From Cenococcum geophilum 1.58 (taxonomy: Eukaryota; Ascomycota; Dothideomycetes; Gloniales; Gloniaceae): DNA of 64,000 bases. The DNA lies in NCBI GenBank assembly GCA_001692895.1, contig KV748214.1, positions 496,001-560,000 of the forward strand, given 5' to 3'. Under the pieces are notes generated by a model. It had not been told where the DNA came from. It worked only from the letters and a program-made list of their open reading frames with translations, and made no database searches. The translations under genes were made by a program, and so were the position numbers. Positions 34,332 to 45,453 of the stretch are shown piece by piece (the stretch's first letter is position 1; each line of letters starts with the position of its first letter).

Positions 34332-34725
34332 GNTTAACGAGATAAATTTAAGCAATTAACCAAGTGAACTATAGGCGTTGTGGTTGATTTAGGAATTAAA
34401 GAAAAGGTTTAAATATTTAAATTTAAAGCTCAAATTGGAATCACGGAAAAATGTTTTTCTATTACCCACCGTACGAGGCACCCGTTACTCCGGTATATAA
34501 TTCCTGCGCACCCCCTATCGTATGACATACAAAGAAAAGAGAGAGAAGGGGAGTTATGTAATGGGTTATACCTAGATATACTACTTAGCAGCTAGCCTGC
34601 CTACTTATATTAAATACCTATATACCAAAAAAATTCGATATTGGATTTTATTCGCTTATCTTATCGGATTTTACGATATCGTAATCGTTTTAATACGCAT
34701 AATTTTTGGCCACACTGGGCTCCTG

Positions 34726-35727
34726 ACAGGAAGCCGAGTATGAGTGTCCCCCGGGGCCCCCGACAGCCCTAACAGGAGCTGCTAGGAGCCTGTTAGTACT
34801 GTTAGGAGGCATGAACAATATGCTGATATAAAAACGGCTCCTGGTTCTTCCTCCTTAATATCCTTAGCACTACCTGCTATATAGCTACTGGAGCCACTAA
34901 AGCCTCTAGAGGCTGTATAACTACTACGCTAAGCTACCGTGTATATACTGCGTCGCTTGGAAGGATCACAAATAAGACTTCTAGGCTTTAGGTGCTTTTA
35001 GAGGCTTTGGATACTTTTAGAGGCTTTAGAGGCTTTAGAGGCTTTAGAGCTAAAGATATATAACGTTTTGTAGGCGGTATAAGGACAATATTTTGTAGAG
35101 GATTAAATAGTCGAATAGAGGGCGATAATATTAAAGCTTTTTAATTAACTATACTACTAAATATTCTATATATAGGCTTCCTAGCCACGTCACTTCTGTT
35201 CACCAAGCGTCAATGAGGCGCCAGCCCTGCCGCACTGACCAGGGGCTCCAACACCAAGTCATATCCCTTGCACAGATAGATACGTCCTATAGAACGTGCG
35301 CCGTGCGCACTAATCAGTAAGCTGCAGGCGGTAAGTCGTTCTGCCAGGCAACCAAAGGTTTCGCACGAAACCACAAATATATTGTACTTCCGGTGTAGAT
35401 TATATATAGAGCCTCAATCAAGGGTGTTGAGTCAATCAATGTGTCCCCGCTAACACGGGCCACCCTTGCACGGTGGTATCCGACGGCCCTTGTTGCCGAT
35501 ACGGGGCAGAAGATTTGGCTGCCCATACTCGTTTGTATTGTACTGCACATCGGGAGAGGCTCGAAAGGAGGCAGTGGTTCAGGCTTCGGAGGAGGCTTTT
35601 TCGCAATCTGACCTTTAGAAATAGGATATTTGGTAGGTTGCACAAGACCTATATCATTGGGTAAATAGTTACGCACTATATTGGTGGTTAATTTAATTAT
35701 CTATTCCCATTTCTATGATGTTCAGAG
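34726..35727. other. AT-rich interval between two mobile elements
   Basis: No gene called. It begins with AGGAGCTGCTAGGAGCCTG-type GC-rich repeats (34780-34805), then GAGGCTTTA repeats (34995-35048). The open frame 35314-35676 (minus, 120 codons) matches nothing I recognise and is probably chance. A 17-bp sequence TATCCCTTGCACAGATA at 35262-35278 is inverted at 37598-37614. Confidence 0.45.
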
Positions 35728-37544
35728 TTGCGGAGGATAGGCCGGATAGGCCTCTCGGATAATAGGCCTATCAGCTGATAGTATCCGGAGACTATCCGGA
35801 TAGTCTCCGGATAGTCTTGGCAAAATCCCCTTAATATGCTTATACTTGTAATGCACCTCCTAATATTAAATAAATAAATTTTCTATTAGTATAGATTTAT
35901 AGAACTTACAAAGCGCTTTAAAATGGTACCACTTTTATCTAAATATCCTAAGGATAAGCAATATTATATAGATATAAAGCTTACAAGAGCTCTGCGGAAT
36001 AAGGCTTTAGGGGAGCCGCGCACGGAGCTCTACCAAAGCTCAGCAAAAGCTCTGCACGAAGCTCTGCACGAAGCTCTGTATACGGAGGCTCTACACGAAG
36101 CTCTGCGTATAGAGGCTCTGCACGAAGCTTTACGTACGGAGGCTCTACACGAAGCTCTGCACGAAGCTCTGCGTACGGAGGCTCTGCGTATGGAGGCTCT
36201 GCACGAAGCTCTGCACGAGGCTCTGCACGAAGCTTTTATATAGAGCCTCCGTAGTAGAGCCGTCGTACGTAGAGCCGTCGCGCAGAGCCTCTGTACGTAG
36301 AGATTCGTGTAGATCCTCGTATAAAGCCTTATATAAAGCTTTTATATGCAGAGCCTCTATATAATATAATAATATTTAATTAAAAATATATATAACTACT
36401 TAGCTAATAAATATTATTTTTGTAAAGATAAATATTATTTTTATTATAGACATCTAGACCTCTCTAAGCTTTAAATAATTATATGCTAAGAAATATAGCT
36501 AAGGCTATCTAAAGACTATCCGGATAGTCTCTAAATACTATTAGCTAATAGGTCTATTATCTAAGAGGCCTATCTAGCCTATCCTTTATAAGTCTATTAA
36601 AGATATACTTATAAAGAATAAACTATCCTATTTAGTTAGGCGGATAATAATACTATTTAAGGATAGCCTAGATATAATATCCAGATAAGGCTTAGTATTT
36701 ATAAAATTTTAACTATAAAACTAAATATTTTATTTCTATTATATAACACTATAAATATAGCTATTACTGCTTTATATAAAGCTACGTACGTAGAGCTTCT
36801 ATATATAGAGTCTTTAATAAAGAGCGTTGTATAGAGCCCTATACGTAAAGCCTTTATATATAAAGCGTTATATAGAGCGTCGTATAGAGCCTCTATATAT
36901 AGAGTTTTTAATATAGAGTATCGTGCAGAGCGTTATATAGAGCGTTATAGTATATTAGTGCTACGTATTAGTAAAGCCTTAGAGATCTAAATAGGGCTTT
37001 AAGTAGAGCTTTTGCAGAGCTTCGTGTAGAGCTTTGTGTAGAACCTCTACTATCTACTATAAAAGATCAGTAAAAATCGCCAAGTCGTAGCAGCGTATAT
37101 TGCCCTCCATTAAAACAATATACCCCCTATAGCCCCACTAATATAACTCTATATTTTATAAATAGAGCTCTATTTTATAGCTCTATTCTAGGGCTATAAA
37201 ATAAGCTATTATTTATAAAATATAGAGCGTTATTAGTAGGGTTATAGGGGGTGCTTTGCAATAGCTTAAGGCTCTCCACTAACTTATCCGACCCCTCCAT
37301 TCCTAGAAATAAGTACCCCCTATAACTCTACCAAAACGGCCTTAAATTATATAAATAAAGGCTTATTTTATAGCCCTAGAATAGAGCTATAAAATAGGCC
37401 TCTATTTATAAAATATAGAGTTATATTAGTGGGGTTATAGGTAGTATATTATTTGGATATTATCCGGATATTATCCGATATCCGGGCTATCCTCGGATAG
37501 GATTATTATCCGCCCGACCGGATAGGATAATTTATCCTCCGCAA
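35728..37544. mobile_element. Candidate foldback-type non-autonomous element
   Basis: It begins TTGCGGAGGATA (35728) and ends TATCCTCCGCAA (37544), a 12-bp inverted pair. The outer 100 bp on each side are full of short palindromes such as ACTATCCGGATAGT and GATATTATCCGGATATTATCC. Inside, a 40-bp sequence around 37124-37163 is repeated inverted at 37402-37441 (TATAGCCCCACTAATATAAC and its mirror). I see no transposase and no clear target duplication, so it may be a MITE-like or foldback element, or merely decayed DNA. Confidence 0.5.
35995..36240 (+). repeat. GAAGCTCTGCAC minisatellite
   Basis: A 12-bp unit GAAGCTCTGCAC alternates with a 15-bp form containing GTACGGAG. The frame 35923-36243 crosses it and reads as EALH/EALR repeats, but there is no sign of a real gene. 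Degenerate copies extend to about 37050 with AT-rich variants. Confidence 0.8.
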
Positions 37545-37865
37545 GCCTGATCAATGATGTTCTTAATGTCGTGCACGGGCCACAAAATATAGTACCTTAT
37601 CTGTGCAAGGGATACGGTATAGAGCCTCTAGATTGGCTTGAGAGGCTTGCATATACGAAAGAAATCTTTGCCACACAAAGGGATGGTGGGCGGCCCGAGG
37701 AGTGGGGTGGCCCGAGGAGGGTGAACACGTTAAGGTAAATGAGGTCTACAAGTTCGTGTTGCTTATTGGCTTCAATGATTGTGGTGTACCCCTTCCATGA
37801 GAAAATTACGCTAGGCCTGATTCATCTCGAGCATCGTTCCCTCTTGCATTGAAAGACTTCCAACC

Positions 37866-39345
37866 ATGAGCCTACTTCCTAGTCTATCCTTCGAGCTAAT
37901 TCGAGGCACTCTAAAACTCTCTCCGCTGGCATTTGGTCTCACTTTATTCTCGTTGCTCATTCCAATTCTCGTCCTCGTCGCATGGGAGCTCCAACAACGG
38001 CGGTATGAAGCCATCTCACCAGCAGGGTGCCGCAAGCTAGGCCTCCGCATGCGCAGCAATCTTGCAGATCAATACTCTACAAAGTACAGCACCAGAAGCG
38101 AGCAGGGTACAGCGAAAGACGGCTCGCCTCTCTGGAGAGTGAAGGCGTTATTCATCTATCCCATCAAGAGCTGCTGCGGCGTAGAACTAGGCCGTGGTGA
38201 CATCATCCGGACAGGTATGAAGTATGACCGACAATTTTCCTTTGCACAGGAGGTTACTAGCCTACCATCATTAGAAGAGCAAGCAGATGGGTCACACTCA
38301 GTCAATAGTGAGTGGAACTCAATAACACAGCGAACGTTTCCTCGTCTTGCTAAAGTTGAGACGGAAATATGGGTGCCCGATCCGACTTCACCCACTTTCT
38401 CACCGAACGCAAAGTTCGTCAAGAGCGAGGGGTGCGTGGTAGTGAGATTTCCCTTCTCGCCGGATGTCGACTTCAGCTGGGAAGGACTAAGAGCATTCGT
38501 AACCATCTTGGCTGCGAAAATTTCTCAGAGAGCCGAGCCTACCATTCAGTTTTGCATCCCATTCAATCCCACACTGGAGCGAATCACGCAGAAAAAGTAT
38601 AGGAGCGAGAAGATGAAGATCTGGACAGACATGCCTGAAGCGCTCAATATGGGTGTCGAGATTCCAGATGATATAAAGGCGAAACTGAAATATTGTCTCG
38701 GCGTCAGTAACCCACTAACGCTCTTCCGAATCGACACGAGGAAATACCGTGAAGTATTCAAGTGTGCGCCGAAGAAGGAGGAAGTTGGGTTCCAGCCCAT
38801 TATTGGAATGGCAGATTCAGTCAGCCAGCCATACAAACTTTGAACTTCCAACTGAATCATGCTAACTTACCCAAGTATCCACTGCATATCGTGAATCTCG
38901 CTAGCGTTCGTGATGTTGCATCGCGCCTTCCCAAAGGCTATTATAAGGAGTTCAACGCATTGCGGTACCGCGCCAACATATACAGTCAGCACTTCCTGAC
39001 TATTCTTGATGCAGGGGAGAATGCTGACATCTTGACTTGACAGTAACTGGACCACCCGCCTTCAGTGAGGATTCTTGGGCCAAAATTCGTATCGGGAAAT
39101 GCACATACCACACCTCCTGCCGAACCATTCGTTGCAAATTGCCGAACGTAGATCCCGCCACTGGGATCAGAGATCGCAACGAGCCAGAAACTACTATGAG
39201 GAAGTACCGTGTTATCGACGGTGGGTCAATTAAGCCGTGTCTTGGGATGCAAGTCACGCCTCTTGTTAAAGAACAGGGTGAGATTAAGGTAGGGGATGAA
39301 GTTGAGGTTTTGGCTCATGGTGAACATTTCTTCCTGAAGATCTGA
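37866..39345 (+). CDS. Membrane-anchored MOSC protein, mARC-like molybdenum enzyme
   Basis: Exons 37866-38819, 38876-38984, 39044-39345; 454 residues. Residues 19-41 form one hydrophobic helix, then a MOSC N-terminal beta-barrel domain begins near 90 (ALFIYPIKSCCGVELGRG) and the MOSC domain follows (FNALRYRANIYITGPPAF). RCKLPNVDPATG and NEPETTMRKYR resemble the molybdenum-binding part of mitochondrial amidoxime-reducing component (mARC), with Cys385 in the position of the metal-ligating Cys. mARC enzymes reduce N-hydroxylated compounds with a cytochrome b5 partner; I infer the same chemistry here and a membrane location. Both introns start GTCAGC, an uncommon donor, but both junctions restore family sequence (GMADS-YPLHIVNLAS and ANIY-ITGPPAF). 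It converges on the AAA gene. Confidence 0.88.
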
Positions 39346-39788
39346 AGAGCTAAGATGCCTCTTCAGTTCAGGGAAACTTAAAACCACAAACGACGCAATT
39401 TCAGGAATCGTAGCCATTCATCCCCGGTTATCTCCAAATGGTATCCATATCCAAAGTGATTTAACGGGGGTTTGCTCTATATTTTACCCTCTGAGCTAGG
39501 TGTCAAAGGTTTTCCAAATGAGTGCATTGTGATACAGAAATCCAATACATATCAGCCTAGGAACGCCGCGGTTACAGGATTTTTATGGAAAAGTCCTTTT
39601 GCCAATTTGGTAAATATCTCCATAAGAATGTGAAGTAGAACAACTTAGTATCCCTAACCATTAGCATTAATTTAAAACAATGAGGCCATTACCCAATTTT
39701 CGACATGGCGCCTTGCATATACTTCCAAAACGACCGCCAAGACAAGGGAGTTATAAACCAAAATCTCCAATATTCTAATGGAAAACAA

Positions 39789-42700
39789 TCAATCTTCATT
39801 ACTGTAGTCATATTCGTTGCATGACTCCCGACGGATCGGACGTGGTGTAGTACCCAAAGGTATATTGTCGTGGTAGATGGCGGTTTCCGATCCAATATGT
39901 TGCGGCTGTTGGTGTTCGTACATTCCTGTATTCGATCTAGGCTGACGGGGGTCGTACAAACTAGTCGAATTATTAAACTGGGAGGTCGCCCTTGGCGAAG
40001 AACCATACACTTGGCTGTGCTCCCGGTGCATATGCATGCCTGAATAATGCGAATTCGGGCCCTGTTGTCGAACGCCATCGTGACCAAAAGACGTCCGCCG
40101 GGTGTTTGGAGATCTAAGTTGCGTCTGGCTTTCAAGTGGTCTGGTTCCATAGAACTTCAAATGGTCGGCCCGTTCACCACGATCTCTTGCCCGCTCCGCA
40201 GCGCTCTTACCTCCCACCCCAGCTGTTTCCGAAATGTATAGGTCGAAGTCACTGGAGGCTTTGTCAACCTTTTCAAAGTACTCGACCTTGAGGACCGGCG
40301 GTGTTTTTTCCACGTCTGATTGTTCGTCGAAGCGGCTTATATTGGTTTGGTGTGCATCGAAGAGTGCCAGTGCTGATGCGGTTTGGAATGCATTTCGGAT
40401 TTGCCTTCCATTCCATACCCTTCTATTATCCCGGCACTCTTGGAAATGCCCCTTTTGGAATTCCATTATGGCACTGTCATCAATTATCATTTCGGGATCA
40501 TGCGCTCTTTCGGCTCGCTCCTTATCTATCTTTTTGAGACGGTCGAGGTTCATTTTCCAAATGGCCTTTGTCTGCTGCTCTGAAAGCTCTGGGTAGAGCA
40601 ATGTAACATGAATGCGTGATTTGAAGGCCTCATCAATAACGCCAACTCTGTTAGTTGTAAGGAACAGAATGCCGCTGTAATATTCAAGAACGCGTAGGAA
40701 GACTGTAAATCTCATCAGTTTTAGTTAATTTCTTAAGACCAAAAATACTGACCTGATACAAGAGCATTGCGCTGCAAATCAGTCTTATTCCTCTGAGCAA
40801 GGAAAATATCTGCTTCATCAAGCAAAAGTACGCAATCCCACAGCTGACCTAGGTGAAAGGTATCTCGGAGGGTTTTCTCGACATGCTCTGGAGTTAAACC
40901 GAGATCTCCGCAAGTGATGGGAAAGAGTGGTTTCCCCGTAGCCTCAGCTACACATTCCGCAGTCGATGTTTTTCCAACACCTGCTTTGGGATCAGAAAAT
41001 GCTTCAAACACATTTCAAGGCACTCATACCTGGAACTCCGTGCAAAAGTATAATTAAACCACGGCTTTTGCCATAGACCACATCAAAATCCATGGTGTCA
41101 TTTCCCCCCCAGGTAATCAAAGCCTTTTTCTTCATGAAATGGGTCATAACTAAGGATTTGACCATCTTCTTGTATCCTGGGAGAAGCTTCAAATTTCCAA
41201 ATCCGTCGCCGTCGGTTCTGCACTTTCTAAGGCCTTGAAGGCTGAGAAGTGCAAATTTGCGTTCTCGAAATACGTAGGCAAGCACTCGTGTTGGCAGTAG
41301 TATCAAATCCTCGTCTCGCAAGACTCCATCATCTACGCCATTCTCGTTAAAGTAACGACTCTCCCAAGCTCTTAAGAAAGGATCTGATTCGACTAATTCC
41401 GTGTAGCGTAGTTTGTCAATCGAAATGTCGGAGTGGATAATGTCGGTCCAGGAATCCGTAGATGTCACCTGGTCTCGATCTGTCCACAGTCTGGTTGGAT
41501 AGCTCTCAACAACTTCGCTAGAGAATACATTCATCTCGTCTGGAAAGCCAATAGGGGCAAGCCAACCAGGATCAATTTGAACTCCTTCCTCGAAACCAAC
41601 AATCACTTGGCCTTCAATCCCCTCAGGGTGGTTTGGCGCGCCAGGCACCAAGAGAGGACGGCCGCAGGGGTGATGAGTCAATGAAGTCCCATCATACGTA
41701 AGATGTTTCGCATCAACATATTCTTGAAATAACTCTCCCTCTTTCCTTAGTCTTTCCCGAATGGTAGGACCCATCTTCGCGTATTTCCATGGGTATACTT
41801 CAAGGGATGTGATATCAATTGCACCCTCAAACGGCTTAATGACAAAATTGCAACATGTCGGGCCATATTGTCGGCCGTTGTAGTCGAGGTAGTAACAGGT
41901 TAAAATAAAATCATGAGGCCGCGCCTCTAGAAGTGGTTTAGTCTCTTCATCGGCTGTAAGAGCTGGACGTCCTCCACCAACAAATAGAACACGCCAGGCA
42001 GTCTGGTACCTGTTAGGCCTTCTAGCTTTCTCGGGTGATGTTTGGTGGTTGATCTCCATCGCAGCTATCTTCGGTGCTGGAGCATAAACTTCATCGCCAG
42101 GTTTGAAGAGATACCACAGATCCTCAAACTCGATCTTCTTTAACGAAGCTTTATTGAAGTGTTTCAATGTCGGAGAAAGATACCTGTTCATAAATCTTAC
42201 CAAGCATTTGAGGTCGGAAAGAGCTTCATAGCTCTCCAGTATTTCTTCAAAGTCATTCGGTTGTTTCTCTTCATGTATGTCCGCATGTGTCTTAATGTCA
42301 GAGTTCATACTCTCTGGAACGCTATGGTTGGCGCCCTCAACATTATCTCCTAATTCCCTGTGGACATCTGCCACGTTTACATTTTTTTCTGCGTGTGTAC
42401 CGACTTGGTAATCCATTCGCGTAGAACTATGAGAGTCCACCCGGGCACTTCTGCCACGGAGCTGAGGTATGTCGGCATGAGCCCATTTATTTTCCAGCTT
42501 CTTGAGGTACTCCCTAATTTCTGACTCAAAATGAACGAGAAGTTTGTAAGGTTTCAGCACAACTCGAGGTCTCATTGACCAATCTTTAGCCGCTATGTGA
42601 GAAAGGACTGCTAGAAGAGGGTGGGAGTTGATCCTGATACGCCCAGGCATTTCTTGGAGTGAGCCTGGGGTATAATCCGCCTGGGAGACTTGTGGGGTTG

Positions 42701-43430
42701 AATCGCTCTCGTAAATGCCGCCTCTCGCAACGTACTTTCTGATCTGCTCATCGATCTTGTACTGGTGGAAATACCTCGCATTTCCAACGAGAACTTCTAT
42801 TGCGTAGACCTTCTTGTCATCTGCATATTTGTGTTTGAAGTCAAACCATTTGACAAAGTGAAGTTCGGGTATCGCAGGCAGGTGAAGCTCTTTCGGTTTG
42901 GGCTTGCTTGGCTTGACTGTTTCATCGGTTGTCTCCATCTTTCGGATTTTTGATTCAATAAGGCTAACTCGCTCTTCCATCACATGGATATATTGGGAAT
43001 ATTGTTGTACTTTGGCTCGTGCTTTCTCAACATGCTCTTCCGTCGGGTGAAACTCGGAATCTTGGTCGGTGAACTCGTCGTCGAGTAGACTGGACAGCTG
43101 AGAGGATCGTCTTCCAAAAGCCTCTTCTGGCCGCACTCCGTCGTAGTGAGGTCGTATATGGCTTTGACGTTGCCTCATGCAGTCTTGGCCTTGTTCAACA
43201 GAGCCTAAGTCATACTCATGATGCATATTATCCTCAATAGTGTAGAGATGGTTGGGGGGGTTCTGATTAGCCATCCGTGCCACATCATCAGCTTCATTAG
43301 CACAAGTTTCAAAGCCGACATAGTTCTCCTTTCCCTCGACTGGACTTGGAAACCCAGAACTCAATGGCGTTTCTTCAGCACACCCCGATTCATGGCGGCT
43401 TCCGCCGGAGGACGAATTGGCATCAGACAT
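39789..43430 (-). CDS. AAA+ ATPase with DUF7025 domain
   Basis: Exons (minus) 43430-41030, 40980-40753, 40702-39789; 1,180 residues. The N-terminal third is polar with a coiled-coil segment near 130-165. The DUF7025 region, typical of fungal proteins of this group, spans about 370-560 (CLVRFMNRYLSPTL, FEDLWYLFKPGDEVY). The ATPase core has Walker A GVPGVGKT (798-805), Walker B VLLLDEAD (851-858) and sensor 1 FLTTNR. A long disordered tail contains RS/HSQ-rich sequence. Donor GTATGA with acceptor CAG at the first junction restores Walker A exactly. It probably acts as a remodelling ATPase, but substrate and compartment are unknown. The nearest neighbour, the MOSC gene, is unrelated. Confidence 0.9.
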
Positions 43431-45453
43431 GATTCAACGGAAAGGCGTTGTGGAGTTAAGAAACTATATCAGGTTACTTAAAGTCCAGCATTTTTATTTT
43501 GTGAAGAGGACACTTACTCAAAATTAGATGTATTTGAGAGCGAGGGACAGTCTAGGTTATCTTGTCTCGAGGTTTCTATGCCGCTTTACTTGCTCTGTGA
43601 AAAGTAAGTTTGGGTTTCTCGACATCTTCATGAGCCTCTGGTAGGTCCAAAGTTTACCTGGAAGTATCCAGAAGGGCTTCAGGATATCGTCGTAAATATC
43701 AATGGATCAGGGATGCTGGACTGAGCAAGACTTAAGTGACCATCGCAAATTCAAGTGATGCTGATATGATGCTCCAGCTCAGTTTTTATGGTTCAAGAAG
43801 ACCATAAATAGCGAGTTGTTATTCAAATAGAAATGGAGTGAGGTCCGTCAGACTTATATGCTTCTGCTGAAGATGGAATCGAGACGGGCTATTGCTCGCA
43901 TGCCACCTACTGCTATTCAGCTCTAGTGCCGCAACAAGAACGGACATCGGACTAGATCTAGGGTTTCCTTTGGGAAATTACAGCCTTCACAAAAGATAAG
44001 AATCACACGACCATTCGATTGGGTTTCTCTCTCTCTCTCACACACACATGTAATTGGTAGCCTCGCTGTTATCTTCCTGAAGTTGTGATTATCATGAAGA
44101 ACAAGACGAGCAAAATAATGATACGGGCCAATCATATATCAGAGTCCCACAAGGCATTCCCAGCCGGCTGCGGAGTCTGCTTCAGTCATCTTTTAATTCA
44201 AAAGTGGCTTACTGTGCCTTCTTGCTTACCCTAGAATAAAGGATAGACAGGTTTGCAAGTGCAGCTGCCGGGAATACTCCCAATTGGACGAGAAGCGGGG
44301 AAAATGGTTATATCCAAGAGGGCAACGAGACTTTAGATGCCTCGTACGGCTGAAGCAATCGAGTTGGGTCTATTATGCATAGCATTACGAAAGAGAAGTA
44401 AGAGAAGGTCCTCTAATAACATCTAGTGCGGGGTAAAATGGAGGGCTATGCGAAACTATTTCTTAATGCACGTAGCTCCTCTAGGTAGTAGCTTGAAGGT
44501 TTGTGGAGGCTTCGCTCTGGATGAAGAGGTATATCCAAGTGAGGCTTTCGATGCTCCAGCCGAGTCGCTCCAGATTGGGCAGATGACTTAGCGTAGGATT
44601 ACGTCCCGGAAACGCCTCCAAGGACTCCAGAGTTGGAACGGAGGGCTGGTGGAATGATCGCGTGGGGGGTACAGAGGACTCGAAATTCTTTAGAGGCTAT
44701 TATGCTCCATGCTGCACGGGATCCTTCTCGCGAAACAACGATGCGAGGGGTAGATAATTCAAACGCAGCTCTTTCGACCCGCACTCGAAATGACCCACTT
44801 CTTCATCAACCATTTTGGCACTGATTTATAGTAGCAGTTCTTGTTTCGAGATATGTAAATTCTGATGGCTTCTAAAAGTTCGTATTTGACTAGCCGGTGT
44901 ACTCCAATGATCCTTGTCAGCTCAAAATGAGGCGTTTTTACCCGCCTTCTGGGTCACTCTTCGAGAGATGTAAAGCTTTAGCCTTGTCACACGTTTGCGT
45001 AGCCTTTTGCGAGTTCCCTGCTACCTTCTATTTGCCTTCTAGATTTAAGGCTACGCTTTATCTCTTATCAATAGGTCGAACCTATTCATCATATTTGCCT
45101 TACACCCCGCGAAGTTTTCCCATTTTTTCACCCCACGCCATATGCGGGGAATGCTCCTAGCCTTCCGGGCCTCACTTTGCGGACCTCACTTTCCATATAT
45201 GGCTGCATAAATCTAACGAATGGGACAGTTCACATAGCCACACTCAATTGTCTGCGTGCTGACCGGACTTCAACCGGTCAATTTCCCTTCTGCTTCCTGG
45301 AGGGTAGAAACTGGCTTTTGATGTCTGCCGTCCACATACATAACTTCTGTCTCTAGGACAAGTTGAATTTAAGTGTATCCCAAAGCACTCATATGCGCTG
45401 ATGACACCTGATCACAATCCAATCATCAATTGACTCTGCTGCAACTCCTAAAG
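43431..45453. other. Intergenic stretch, no gene seen
   Basis: Only short overlapping open frames occur on both strands (longest about 90 codons), none recognisable. It holds the promoter of the AAA gene and a TC/CA microsatellite at 44026-44048. Confidence 0.6.
44026..44048. repeat. (TC)n(CA)n microsatellite
   Basis: Seven TC units followed directly by five CA units. Confidence 0.9.

Larger units (their letters stand above)
31096..34717 (+). mobile_element. Complete hAT DNA transposon, RIP-inactivated
   Basis: 3,622 bp with terminal inverted repeats CAGTGTGGCCAAAAATTA (first 18 bp identical at both ends) and the 8-bp duplication GGCTCCTG on both sides. Inside are a transposase frame on the plus strand and a second, converging gene-like region on the minus strand. 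Many TGG and CAA/CAG codons have become TAG/TAA. An undetermined base lies at 34333. Confidence 0.93.

Noticed and set aside
35314..35676. A minus-strand gene of 120 codons
   Set aside because: No family match, located between two decayed elements, opposite-strand frames equally open.
36000..36243. A repetitive EALH protein
   Set aside because: A minisatellite read in one frame inside a decayed AT-rich element; no start context or introns supporting a gene.
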